From the NCBI GenBank assembly GCA_029260755.1, contig JAJDCQ010000005.1:1-64000 (forward strand): a stretch of DNA of 64,000 bases. Direction: 5' to 3'. A program made the position numbers and the translations under genes. Under the pieces are notes generated by a model. It worked only from the letters and a program-made list of their open reading frames with translations, had not been told where the DNA came from and made no database searches. Each line of letters starts with the position of its first letter. Position 1 is the first letter of the stretch. Origin of the DNA: Planctomycetota bacterium (GTDB lineage Bacteria > Planctomycetota > J058 > JAJDCQ01). Shown here one piece after another: positions 9,281 through 17,567 of the stretch.

Positions 9281-9474
9281 CCTTCGCCGCCTTCTCGTTT
9301 TCCACGCCAGACGGAACCCGGCTCGCGGCTCCCGGGTGAGACCCTGCGAAGGTGTCGCTCCCGGGGGGAGGGCTGCGCCGAGGCCGAGGGCGGGACGCCG
9401 CTGCGGTGCGTCGCGCGGCTGGAGACCGTGCGTGCTCGTGGCGCGACCGCCCTCCTCGCGTGGGGAGACCCTCC

Positions 9475-11391
9475 ATGTCCGCACGACTCGCTTCGTTCGC
9501 CCTGTTCGGCGCCCTGGCCCTCGGGGCCGCTACCGTGGCCACCGTCCCCGCCGATGCCGGCGAGAGCTGCGGCACCGACTCGCCCTGCTGCAAGAACGCG
9601 ACGATGGGCGAGTGCCCCCGGGAGACGCATCGCTACGGCACCGCCGTCGACTGGTTCGACGACGAGGACCTCGCCCGGGCTCGGGCGGAGAGCGAGAGCA
9701 AGCTTCTGCTCCTCCTCCGGATCTCGGGCGACTTCCACGACCCCGGCAAGACGTGAGCCAACGCCCAGGCGCTCCGGGTCGGAGCGCTCTCCGATGACCT
9801 GAACGGGAGCATCATCGACAGCCACTTCGTCGCCGCCTGGCGGAAGGTCGGCACCTTCGCCCGGATCGAGGCCGAAGGGGGCGGCGTCCAGAAGGTCGGC
9901 GGCAACGTCGCCGCCTACCTCTGCCGGCCCGACGGCGTCGTCCTGAACGCGGTCGCCGGCAACGTGGGCCCCGAGGAGCTCCGAGCGCACCTCCTCTGGA
10001 CGGTCGAGACGTGGTCGAGCGTCCGCGAGGAGGCCGGCGACGATGTCGGTCGCCTCCGCGTCCTCCTCCGGCGAGCCCACGACGAGCGCGGCGCCGAGCT
10101 CGGCCGGACGCGCCGGGGCGGCCCTCGTTCCCGGCAGGTCGCGGCGCTCCTCGCGACCGACCCGCTGGCGCCGGTCGAGGCGATCCATCCGGCCGTCTGG
10201 AAGGGGATCCTGGCCCAGAACTCCTCGACCCTGCCGGTCGTCACCCTCGCCGATGGCGAGATCGGGCCCGGGCTCCAGTGGGAGCTCGAGAAGGCGCTCC
10301 GGTCCGGCCCGGGCGACGAGCTCACCGGCGACGCCGCGTCGGGCGACGGGCTCCGCGAGATGCTCGCGATCCGCGCCCTCGAGCGGGGCGAGGGGCAGGC
10401 CGAGGCCTACGTCTCCGAGCGGCTCCCCGACGCCACGTTCCGGGAGCGGCTCGCGAGAACGCTCGAGCCTCCGGTCCGGCCCGGCATCGGTCGGTTCCTG
10501 GCGGGGTGCCTCGGAGCGGACGCCGAGCTCCGCGAGGCCTGCCTCCGGCCCGATGACCCGCTCTTCGCGACGGCCGTCGCCGCGCTCCTCGACGCGGGCG
10601 AGCGTTCGGCGGATCGAGATGAGCTGCTCGGCCGCCTCCTGCGCGACGACGTCTTCGCGGCCGCGGCCCTGCCGCATCTGCGGCGGACCCACCAGCGGGC
10701 CATCGCGGACCGGGTGGTCGCCGCGCTCTCGAACGACGCCGACGCGGCGCGAGTCGATCGGCTCGCCTCGCTCCCGGCCGAGGCGGTCGCCGGCGCCCTC
10801 GCCGAGGCGCTCGTGACCCTCGAGGCGGTCGACGGCGCGTCCGACCCCGAACGGTCCGAGCGGCTCGCCGCCGCCGCGCGCCGGGCGGCGCTCGCCTCGC
10901 GGGCGCCGGCCATCGAGCATCTGGTGCTCGAGTCGGACGCGCCGCTCGACGCGCTGATCGCCGCCGAGGAGCCCGGCGTCGCCGGCGTCCCGGAGGTGCT
11001 GCGCGTTCTCGCCGGCGGGATCATCGATCGCCGCGCCAGCCGGCGGGCCGAAGCCCTCGAGCGAGCGAGGAGCCTCCGATCCGCGGCGCGCGGCGCGCTC
11101 GCGCGTCGTCTCGTCCCGACGCTCGAGGGGCTCAAGCCGCATCGCCGTCGCCGCCTCGTCGACGCCTTCGCCGAGCTCGCCGACGCATCCTGCCTGCCGA
11201 CCCTGATCGCCGCGCTGCGATGGGACGACGGGCGCTACATGGACGTCGCGCTCGGCGCGATGCGGCGGATCACCGGGCTCTCCTTCGCGGATCCGAGACG
11301 ATCCAAGCGCCTCCGCGACCGGCAGATCCTCGAGATCGAGCGGTGGTGGCTCGAGGAGGGCGTCGACGAGCACGCGGTCTCGTCCCGGTGA
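9475..11391 (+). CDS. Candidate selenoprotein: thioredoxin-like domain plus helical repeats, in-frame TGA read as Sec94
   Basis: A single frame runs from ATG 9475 to TGA 11391 (638 residues) interrupted only by TGA 9754-9756. It has a signal peptide (1-28), a Cys-rich stretch (Cys32, Cys38, Cys39, Cys47), then a thioredoxin-like domain: strand LLLLLRISGDF, TGA, helix ANAQALRVGALSDD, NSHFVA-like and GGNVAAYLCRPDG strands. The protein-like sequence continues without change of frame or composition on both sides of the TGA. The TGA sits where thioredoxin-fold proteins carry the redox Cys. The remaining ~450 residues are Ala/Leu/Arg-rich helical repeats of HEAT type, ending in YMDVALGAMRRITG. A conventional reading would split this into a 93-residue orphan and a start-less 475-residue gene. 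Sec insertion is inferred, not proven. Confidence 0.7.
9769..9787 (+). promoter_or_regulatory. Candidate bacterial SECIS stem-loop
   Basis: GCGCTCC (9769-9775), loop GGGTC (9776-9780) and GGAGCGC (9781-9787) form a perfect 7-bp stem directly after the in-frame TGA. The loop contains GGUC, as in the E. coli fdhF SECIS recognised by SelB. Nineteen nucleotides separate the TGA from the loop, inside the spacing seen for bacterial SECIS elements. Confidence 0.65.
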
Positions 11392-11427
11392 GCCGAGGCC
11401 GAGCGATGAGCCTCTGGTGTGAATCGA

Positions 11428-11515
11428 GGGGTCAGGTCCAGGAATCACACGAGCGAATCTGTCGCAGCAGCTGGTGTGACCTGACCCCTCTGGTGTGAAT
11501 CCTGGACCTGACCCC
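11428..11515. repeat. GGGGTCAGGTC-type REPIN-like inverted repeat
   Basis: This lies between the convergent genes ending at 11391 and 11573. A forward copy (11428-11450) starts GGGGTCAGGTCCAGG and continues to CACAC. It is matched by an inverted copy (11493-11515) with one mismatch, and a third partial copy GTGTGACCTGACCCC sits at 11474-11488. The layout (two REP-like words in opposite orientation, short spacer) resembles REPINs mobilised by RAYT/TnpA-REP transposases. No transposase is in the window. Confidence 0.8.
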
Positions 11516-11572
11516 TGGAATCACGATAGGCGAAGCGAGCCGGGAGGGTCCGATCAGCCTGCGGGATGACGG

Positions 11573-12085
11573 TTACGAGAGTCGGCGGGCGCTCAGCACC
11601 TTGTGGCGGCCGACGAACGCGATGCCCGAGAACACCATCGCGAGCGCGCCGTAGGCGAGCATCGCGAGGGATGCGACGCCGAGCCCGAGGGTGAGGGTCG
11701 TGAGCGCCTGGGCGTGGCCGCCGGCCACGTCCGCCGGGCTCGGGGCGGTGCCGGTCGCGGTGGCGATCGCGTGGTTCATCGCGATCAGCCCGGTGACCGT
11801 CCCGAACGCGCCGAGCAGGATCGCGAGGGCGGCGATCACGAGCAGGCCGTGCGGCCACCGGGCGAGGGAGTCGGTGGCGAGCTGCCACTCGGCGACCACG
11901 CCGGCGGCCGGCTCGCCCCGCTCGAGGCGTCGGACGGCGCGCCCGCCCTCGGAGCCGATCATCACCCGAGCCGCCTGGACCGCACGGATCAGCGCGATGA
12001 CGGTCAGGAGACCGCCGACGCTTCCGACGATCACGAGGACCTGGCCGAACAGGCCGCTGTACTTGAGCATCTGGAGGAGGCTCAT
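11573..12085 (-). CDS. MotA/TolQ/ExbB-type membrane protein
   Basis: 170 residues from ATG 12085, with AAGGAG 8 nt upstream; longer in-frame starts have no such site. Three hydrophobic segments: about 12-35, then GLLVIAALAILLGAFGTVTG, and a third with LGLGVASLAMLAYGALAMVF. The last two match the paired helices of the ExbB/TolQ/MotA proton-channel fold, including the small-residue-rich GAFGTVTGL motif. It is shorter than typical ExbB, and no ExbD/TolR partner is adjacent. It is transcribed divergently from the TPR lipoprotein gene (109-bp gap). A role in energising an envelope process is plausible but unproven. Confidence 0.6.
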   Translation of the reverse strand: MSLLQMLKYSGLFGQVLVIVGSVGGLLTVIALIRAVQAARVMIGSEGGRAVRRLERGEPAAGVVAEWQLATDSLARWPHGLLVIAALAILLGAFGTVTGLIAMNHAIATATGTAPSPADVAGGHAQALTTLTLGLGVASLAMLAYGALAMVFSGIAFVGRHKVLSARRLS

Positions 12086-12194
12086 GGAGTTGGCTCCTTG
12101 CCGAGACCCGGTGACGGGGGCGAGACGATGCGATGACGCGCCCCCGCGATGGTGGGGACCGTCCTGCTTCACCCGTGAGACGCCGGAGAGTTCC

Positions 12195-12866
12195 ATGCGA
12201 CGGTTCATCGCCGCCCCCCTCCTCCTCGCCCTCGCCGGTTGCGCGTCGGCGGCCCCGCCGGTGCCCGAGGCGCCGCCGAGCCCGGAGCGCCCGCTCGGCG
12301 ACGAGCTCGCCGACGCCGCGGTCGCCCTCGGGGCGATCCACTTCGCCGAGCTGCGCTTCGAGGAGGCGGCGCGCTGCTTCGAACGCGCCCTCGCGATCGA
12401 CGCCGAGCACCCCGAGGCGAGCTCGCGGCTCGCCACGACGCGCTTCCTCCTCGTCCGCCGTCACGGCGAGGCGAGCGCCGTCGCGTTCGCCCGCGACGAG
12501 CAGGCGTTCGCCGAGGCCGGGCCCCACGAGCAGGTCCGTCGGATCCAGGTGCTGACCGCCGAGGCCGTCGCGGCCGCCGACGCGGGCGACCCCGCCGGCG
12601 CGGGCGAGTGGCTCGCCGAGGCGCGGCGCCGGATCGGATCGCTGGAGCTCCAGCCCGCGGGGCTCGCGCGCGGGCTGCAGCGCGCGCGGACGCGCATCGA
12701 CGCGGCGCTCCGGCGGGCCGGCGGACCGGTCGAGGCGGCCCGGGTCGCCGAGCTCCATCGTCTCCACGGCGACCGACGCCTCCGCGACGGCGAGCTCTAC
12801 CTGGCGGCCCGCGCCTTCGAGCGGGCGGTCGCCTGGGAGCCGCTGGGGGTTCCGGCGATCCGGTAG
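12195..12866 (+). CDS. TPR-containing lipoprotein
   Basis: 223 residues from ATG 12195. The signal peptide ends in the lipobox LAGC (Cys17), so the mature protein is probably lipid-anchored. Residues about 45-85 (AIHFAELRFEEAARCFERAL followed by a DAEHPEA turn) form a clear tetratricopeptide repeat. The last 25 residues (ARAFERAVAWEPLG) look like another. TPR lipoproteins usually scaffold envelope complexes. It is divergent from the ExbB-like gene, which suggests shared regulation. The downstream repeat element begins 34 bp after the stop. Confidence 0.75.
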   Translation: MRRFIAAPLLLALAGCASAAPPVPEAPPSPERPLGDELADAAVALGAIHFAELRFEEAARCFERALAIDAEHPEASSRLATTRFLLVRRHGEASAVAFARDEQAFAEAGPHEQVRRIQVLTAEAVAAADAGDPAGAGEWLAEARRRIGSLELQPAGLARGLQRARTRIDAALRRAGGPVEAARVAELHRLHGDRRLRDGELYLAARAFERAVAWEPLGVPAIR

Positions 12867-12899
12867 GCGGATGGCTCTCGAAGGTGCGTGAGGCTCCCT

Positions 12900-13090
12900 G
12901 TTCCTGGAACGGGATCACGCAACGGCAATGAACCCGGACCCAGGCAACTCACATTCCGCGTAATCCGCGTAATCCGCGGTTCCCACTGGTTCGATGCGGA
13001 GAGAGAGACCGAACCGCGGATTTCGCGGATGACACGGATTGACTCGGGCGTCGCCGAGCCGTTGCCGATGCAGTGGGCCCGAGGCTCCAC
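12900..13090. repeat. Family A element between convergent genes
   Basis: It begins with GTTCCTGGAAC (12900-12910). It carries CCGCGTAATCCGCGTAATCC followed by GCGGTT on the left, and AACCGCGGATTTCGCGGATG on the right after a GAGAGAGAC-containing loop. It ends near the stop codon of the tandem-BMC gene (13109) and occupies nearly all of the 242-bp gap. Confidence 0.85.
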
Positions 13091-13108
13091 CTCCTCGAGT
13101 GAGCGGCG

Positions 13109-13744
13109 TTACCGGGCGTGCGCGGGCGCCCGCCCCTGGATCGCATCGATCGCCGCGCGGCTCGCCTTCTGCGCCTCGCGGACGTTCTCCTCGGTGCCGG
13201 AGAGATAGACCCGGCCGAACGCGCCGAAGGCGACGATCTCCTGGACCTTGATCGACGCCGCCTTCTCCGCCTCGTTGCAGGCGAGGATCGCGTAGCCGGC
13301 GGGCTCGACCTCGACGACGAGGAGCGACTCGTTCTTGAGGATCATGTCGCCGTGGCGGACGCGGTTGATCAGCATCGTGTGGTGCGCGTCGATGCCGGTG
13401 ATGATCTGGTCGGTCTTCACCGACGGCGCGTGCCGGTCGTTCTCGCGCACGTCGAGCCCGTCGAGGATCGCCTCCCCGGCCGCCCGCACCTCGCCCTGGT
13501 CGAACGAGTGGACCTCGAGCAGGCCGAAGGCGCGCTCGACGATGAGCATCCCCGGCTTGACCGAGGTCTGCTTCAGGGCGACGTCGGCCATCCGGTTGAT
13601 CTCGATCCCGGGCGCGCACTCGACGACCAGCGCCGCCTGCTCCTCGACGGGCAGGTAGCCCTTCGCGACGGTGGCGATGAACGAGGCCACCTGCGGCTGG
13701 AGGACGTCGATGTAGGTGAAGGTGCGAAGGTCGATTCCGGCCAT
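13109..13744 (-). CDS. Tandem BMC-domain (shell-like) protein
   Basis: 211 residues with two bacterial-microcompartment-type domains. The first (about 37-95) reads AALVVECAPGIEINRMADVA, then GLLEV and GEVRAAGEAI. The second (about 142-205) reads SLLVVEVEPAGYAILACNEA, then AASIKVQE, GAFGRVYLSG and ENVREA. Both follow the BMC pattern L-x-VE-x7-A-x2-A, central Lys-Ala helix, then a Gly-rich second strand pair. Two BMC domains in one chain normally form pseudohexameric trimers (BMC-T). No BMC-P/EutN pentamer or encapsulated enzyme is in the window. It is the last gene of the operon headed by the radical SAM gene, 38 bp after the membrane protein gene. Convergent with the TPR lipoprotein. Confidence 0.75.
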   Translation of the reverse strand: MAGIDLRTFTYIDVLQPQVASFIATVAKGYLPVEEQAALVVECAPGIEINRMADVALKQTSVKPGMLIVERAFGLLEVHSFDQGEVRAAGEAILDGLDVRENDRHAPSVKTDQIITGIDAHHTMLINRVRHGDMILKNESLLVVEVEPAGYAILACNEAEKAASIKVQEIVAFGAFGRVYLSGTEENVREAQKASRAAIDAIQGRAPAHAR

Positions 13745-13782
13745 GGCTCGGGCCTCCCCGCCCGGTTCGGGGAGAGAAGCTA

Positions 13783-14436
13783 TCAGCCCTCCGCGGCGGT
13801 CGCAACCGCCGTCGGCGCGGCCGGCGCCGCGTCACTCGCGGTTTCGTCCGCGGACACCGCGTCGATCCCTCGCGCGGCCAGCAGCACGATCACGATCGCG
13901 GCCGGAACGTGCTGCGCCTCGCCGATGATCGAGTACGCCTCGGGCCACCACTCGTAGACCTCGGTCGCCCAGCGGTAGAAGAGCCAGCGCCCGCCGAGAT
14001 CGGCCGCGCCCCCGAGGACGGGCGCGAGCACGATCGGGATCGGCCGGCGCGTCGAGAGCCCGGCGACGAGGCCGCCCAGCGCGCCCCAGACCGGCAGGTA
14101 GGTCGCCGTCGTCGTCGAGATGTGGTTTCCCTCGAGGAGCCACCCGAACGACCAGAAGTCGGTCAGGCCGACGAAGAGACCGAGGGGCGGGGCGAGGATC
14201 AGCCCGAGCAGCCGACGGCTTCGCACGCCCGCGACGACGCCGACCGCGAGGCCGGCGAGCGCGCCCGGCCCGATCTTGTCGGCCAGGTTGGCGCTCGCGT
14301 CGCCGAGCTTCGCGAGGCCGACGGCGCCGACGCCGCCGACGAACGGGGCGAGCACCGCGACGAGCGACCACAGGAGCGCGCCGAGGATGCGTCGACCGAG
14401 GCCGGGACCGTCGGTCGGGTCGGCGCCGTCACCCAT
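13783..14436 (-). CDS. Polytopic membrane protein of unknown function
   Basis: 217 residues with about five hydrophobic segments: AGALLWSLVAVLAPFVGG-like near 20-45, AGLAVGVVAG near 63, LGLILAPPLGLFVGLTDF, LPVWGALGGLVAGL, and a final PAAIVIVLLAARG. The tail after that is Ala/Thr-rich and soluble. Small residues are abundant in the helices. I recognise no family. It sits between the radical SAM pair and the tandem-BMC gene in a tight same-strand group (22 and 38 bp gaps), so it probably works with them. GTG and ATG alternatives exist but 14436 keeps the spacing regular. Confidence 0.65.
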   Translation of the reverse strand: MGDGADPTDGPGLGRRILGALLWSLVAVLAPFVGGVGAVGLAKLGDASANLADKIGPGALAGLAVGVVAGVRSRRLLGLILAPPLGLFVGLTDFWSFGWLLEGNHISTTTATYLPVWGALGGLVAGLSTRRPIPIVLAPVLGGAADLGGRWLFYRWATEVYEWWPEAYSIIGEAQHVPAAIVIVLLAARGIDAVSADETASDAAPAAPTAVATAAEG

Positions 14437-14458
14437 CGCTCGCTCGCTCCGGGACTCG

Positions 14459-15403
14459 CTAACCGCCCTGCCTTCGGACCCAGTCGAGGTACTCGCGCAC
14501 CGACGTCTCGAGGTTCTCGAGCGCGGTGCGGGCGGCGAGCTTCTCGGCGGCCTTCACGGCGACGGCGCGCTTCGCCGGGTCGGGGATCTTCTGCGCCTCG
14601 GCCATCGCCTTCTGGGTCTCCTCGTCGCCCCACGACTGATAGGAGAACCGACGGTCGAACTGGCTGATGATCGCGATGTGCTCCTTGCGCTTCGGCGCGG
14701 CCGCCTCGATCGCCTTCGCCTCGGTCATCGAGATCCGGTCGCGGCCGAACTCGTCGAGGATCTTCTGGAGCTGCTCGTCGCGGAGCTTCGGATCCTCGAG
14801 CGCCTGCGCGGCGGTGAGCGCCTTCTGCTGGTCCTCCGAGAGCCAGCGGCTGATCTTGTGGATCCCGGCCTCGGCCTCGGTCATGGGCGCGGTGCTGTCG
14901 GCGCGGTCGCGCGCCCACCACGGGTCGAACGCGTCGCCCTCGATGTCGGTCCACGAGGCGAAGACGTAGCCGACCTTGTTGTCGGGGTCGTAGCCGTCGG
15001 CGACGAACGAGATGCCCTCGCGCTCGATCCGCTGGTCGTGCTTCACCGCGTAGCCGGCCGCCCGGAAGAGGTCATCGATCACCTCGCGGGCGATCTTCTC
15101 GTCGAGGCGGCTCGGGACGCCGGTCCCGTAGGGCGACGGGGTGTACGGCAGCCCGCTCTGGGCGACCGTCAGCGGGTGCGGCGGCGCCGGCTCTGCGTCG
15201 GTCGCGGCGTCGTCGGCGAAGGCCGTCCCGGAGAGGAGCGACGCGGTGATCCCGAGCGATGCCGCCGCCTGGACGATCTTCGCCCCGAACGGGAACGGCA
15301 CCGGCTCGGGGTGCCGCGTCGGGTCGGGGTCGTCGTGGCGCGGGTAGCGCGGGACGTCGTAGCGGGCGACCGGCTTCACCTCGAGGGGGCGCTTCTCAAA
15401 CAT
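14459..15403 (-). CDS. Unknown protein coupled to radical SAM maturase; possible modification substrate
   Basis: 314 residues from ATG 15403, preceded by GGAG and overlapping the end of the radical SAM gene by 8 nt. A GTG at 15424 is an alternative. The first ~40 residues are cytoplasmic-looking and rich in Pro, Tyr, Asp, His and Arg (YDVPRYPRHDDPDP). A hydrophobic segment (about 42-60, AAASLGITASLLSGTAFA) follows, and then a long soluble domain with predicted helices and no Cys. The tight coupling to a SPASM protein makes it a candidate substrate or partner, with the unusual N-terminal segment the likeliest modified part (inference). No match to a named family is recalled. Confidence 0.7.
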   Translation of the reverse strand: MFEKRPLEVKPVARYDVPRYPRHDDPDPTRHPEPVPFPFGAKIVQAAASLGITASLLSGTAFADDAATDAEPAPPHPLTVAQSGLPYTPSPYGTGVPSRLDEKIAREVIDDLFRAAGYAVKHDQRIEREGISFVADGYDPDNKVGYVFASWTDIEGDAFDPWWARDRADSTAPMTEAEAGIHKISRWLSEDQQKALTAAQALEDPKLRDEQLQKILDEFGRDRISMTEAKAIEAAAPKRKEHIAIISQFDRRFSYQSWGDEETQKAMAEAQKIPDPAKRAVAVKAAEKLAARTALENLETSVREYLDWVRRQGG

Positions 15404-16676
15404 GGATCGTCGCTCCGTTCTCACCCGCCACGGCGGGCGGCTCGGCGGTTTCGTTCTCTTCGAGACGCACGTCGGCGTTCTCGACCTCCCGCATCACCAG
15501 GTGCTCGGCGAAGCTGATCACCGGGAAGGCGGGGTTGTAGTGCTTGTGGACGAACGTCGGGTCGTCGCTCTTCCAGAGGCGGTTGGCGGCCTCGTCGGCG
15601 ATCGGCATCAGGATCCGCTCGTGCTCGCACACGAGCGGGCTCGTCCGGTCGACCCGTCCGGTCGACTGCCAGTTCACGCAGGCGCACCAGCTCGCGCAGC
15701 GGTCGTCGATCGCGCAGCCGCTGCACTCGTCCTTCGGCGCGTCGGCGCAGCTCGCCAGCGCCGAGCGGCGGTCGGCCTCGAAGCCGCCCCACACGTCGCC
15801 GAGCACCCACTCGGCCGCCGCGTCGTCGTCCTCGTGGACGAACTGGACGCACGGGTAGAGGCGACCCGAGGGCGCGATCGAGAACTGCTTCGTCCCGATC
15901 GAGCAGCGCTCGCTCTTGCCGAGCGGGCCCAGCGCCCGGGTGCGGATCTTCTCGTCGAAGCAGGAGAGGTAGAGCTTCTCGCCGCCGAGCGTCCGCTCGA
16001 CGTACCAGTCGGCCAGACGCCGGTAGGCCCCCTCGAGCCGGCGCAGGTCGGCGCGCGTCCACTCCTCGCCGTAGTTCAGAGTGGTGCTCACATAGCGGAA
16101 CCCGCGCGAGAAGAGCCATCGCACCGACCGGTCGAGGCGGTCGGCGTGGGCGGGCGTGGCGACGCAGGTGACGTTCGCGCACGGGTTGACGGTGAGGAGC
16201 CGCTCGATCACGTCCTTCAGCCGCTCGGAGGTGCCGCGCCCGCGCGCGTCGGGGCGCTGCGCGTCCTGGACGCTCGGGTCGCCGTCGAGGCTGATCGAGA
16301 TGAAGACGCCGCGGGCGACGAGGGCGTCGAGCACCTCGCGCGACAGCAGCAGCCCGTTGGTGCTCATCTTGAAGGTGAGCCGCCGGGCGATTTTCTCCTC
16401 GGCGACCGATTCGGTGAGCCGATCGCAGATCCGGTAGATCAGGTCGGGCTTCAGCAGCGGCTCCCCGCCGAAGAAGACCACCTCGAGGTGGCGGGCGCGC
16501 CGGCTCCGGGCCTGCTCCATCACGAACGCGGAGGCCGCCTCGGCCGTCTCCACCGGCATCGCCTTCCCGACCTTCTCGCCGGTGTAACAGTAGGTGCAGC
16601 GGAGGTTACAGGCGTGAGTCAGGTGGAACGTGGCCGAGACGGTCTCGTCTCGAAGCGGCTCGGGCGGCGTGCTCAT
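15396..16676 (-). CDS. Radical SAM/SPASM peptide maturase
   Basis: 426 residues. The radical SAM [4Fe-4S] motif is CNLRCTYC (Cys23, Cys27, Cys30), followed by FFGGEPLL, STNGLLL and SISLDGD as in SPASM-family enzymes. The C-terminal third holds the SPASM cysteines: CSIGTKQFSIAPSGRLYPC, then CADAPKDECSGC, DRCASWCAC and a final C. Enzymes of this class (anSME, PqqE, RiPP maturases) modify peptides or proteins using auxiliary Fe-S clusters. It heads a minus-strand cluster with the 314-residue unknown protein, a membrane protein and the tandem-BMC protein. The anSME alternative is weakened by the absence of a sulfatase nearby. Confidence 0.88.
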   Translation of the reverse strand: MSTPPEPLRDETVSATFHLTHACNLRCTYCYTGEKVGKAMPVETAEAASAFVMEQARSRRARHLEVVFFGGEPLLKPDLIYRICDRLTESVAEEKIARRLTFKMSTNGLLLSREVLDALVARGVFISISLDGDPSVQDAQRPDARGRGTSERLKDVIERLLTVNPCANVTCVATPAHADRLDRSVRWLFSRGFRYVSTTLNYGEEWTRADLRRLEGAYRRLADWYVERTLGGEKLYLSCFDEKIRTRALGPLGKSERCSIGTKQFSIAPSGRLYPCVQFVHEDDDAAAEWVLGDVWGGFEADRRSALASCADAPKDECSGCAIDDRCASWCACVNWQSTGRVDRTSPLVCEHERILMPIADEAANRLWKSDDPTFVHKHYNPAFPVISFAEHLVMREVENADVRLEENETAEPPAVAGENGATIHV

Positions 16677-16745
16677 GGACCCTCCGGAGCGGGGACGGCG
16701 GCCCTCTTCAGACCCTCGAGCGGGGCGAGAAGTTCCCGATCGCGG

Positions 16746-16958
16746 GCTCGCCTTCGGCGAGCAGGATGTTCACCACGGAGGCACGGAGAGCACCGAGATG
16801 TCACCGAGCGTGCCCCATCGCTGCCGAGCGCGCACTCTGGAGATCGTTCTCCGTGAGGAACGGCCGGGAGAATCGATCGCGAGGTCGATCGGGCAGGACG
16901 ATCGCCCCTCCGTGTCCTCCGTGTCTCCGTGGTGCCATCCTCTTCGCCGAAGGCGAAG
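16746..16958. repeat. Family B (CCACGGAGGCACGGAG) long inverted-repeat element
   Basis: Outer hairpins GCTCGCCTTCGGCGAGC (16746-16762) and CTTCGCCGAAGGCGAAG (16942-16958) flank inner arms. The inner arms are ACCACGGAGGCACGGAG (16772-16788) and CTCCGTGTCTCCGTGGT at the right (ending 16933). Middle sequence is unique. The whole 213-bp unit can fold back on itself, and ends 8 bp beyond the stop codon of the STN-domain gene. Otherwise the 289-bp gap holds no gene. Confidence 0.85.
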
Positions 16959-16965
16959 CCGCCTG

Positions 16966-17556
16966 CTAGTCGTCGCCGTTCAGGCCGCTCAGGTCGAGCT
17001 TCGGAGCCGGGAAGTCCTCGGGCTCCTTGATGAGGTCCTGGACGAAGTAGATCTTCAGGCGGAGCCGCGTCTCGAACTCCTCCTCGAGGGCGATCGTCAG
17101 GACGCCGTGGCGGATCCCGTAGACGAGCCCCTCGTGGCTCCGCAGCGTCAGCTCGAACGCGTTCTTCGCCCGGATGTCCTTCAGGCGGAGCTTGACGGTG
17201 ACCGCCTCGTCCTCGATCTGCGCGCGCGCCTGCGCGCTCACGACGATGTTGATGCCGGTGACGTCGCGGAAGAAGTCGAGCGCTTCGAGGAGCGGCACCC
17301 CGTCGAAGTTGATCGTCATCTTCTGGGTGCCGAGCTTGCGCGCGACCTGCACGGCGACGGCGGCGTCCGAGGCGGTGTCGACGTCGGAGAGCCGGTTCAT
17401 CCCGCCGGCCCGCCCGTCGGCGTCGGCGAGGTGCTTCTCGATCAGCTCGAGCACGCGCTCGCGCCCGTCCTCGTCGTCGGCGCGGGCGCTCGTCGGGGCC
17501 GCGAAGAGGGTGGCCAGGGCGAGGGTCATCGCGACGGTCGTTCTCGTCTCGATCAT
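16966..17556 (-). CDS. Secreted STN/secretin N-terminal-domain-like protein
   Basis: 196 residues with a signal peptide (about 1-26). Residues about 78-150 match the short STN fold of secretins and TonB receptors: MTINFDGVPLLEALDFFRDV, GINIVVS, VTVKLRLKDI, ALELTL-like and GVLTIA. The secretin pore is absent, so this is a stand-alone periplasmic domain, as is common in planctomycetes. It follows the response regulator by 11 bp and probably ends the HK-RR transcript. Confidence 0.75.
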   Translation of the reverse strand: MIETRTTVAMTLALATLFAAPTSARADDEDGRERVLELIEKHLADADGRAGGMNRLSDVDTASDAAVAVQVARKLGTQKMTINFDGVPLLEALDFFRDVTGINIVVSAQARAQIEDEAVTVKLRLKDIRAKNAFELTLRSHEGLVYGIRHGVLTIALEEEFETRLRLKIYFVQDLIKEPEDFPAPKLDLSGLNGDD

Positions 17557-17567
17557 GGTGGCTCCGC

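Noticed and set aside
9475-9756. A separate 93-residue secreted protein ending at the TGA, with a second gene starting near 9964
   Set aside because: The frame continues unbroken with matching protein-like sequence across the TGA, no ribosome-binding site or sensible start exists after it, and a SECIS-like hairpin follows.
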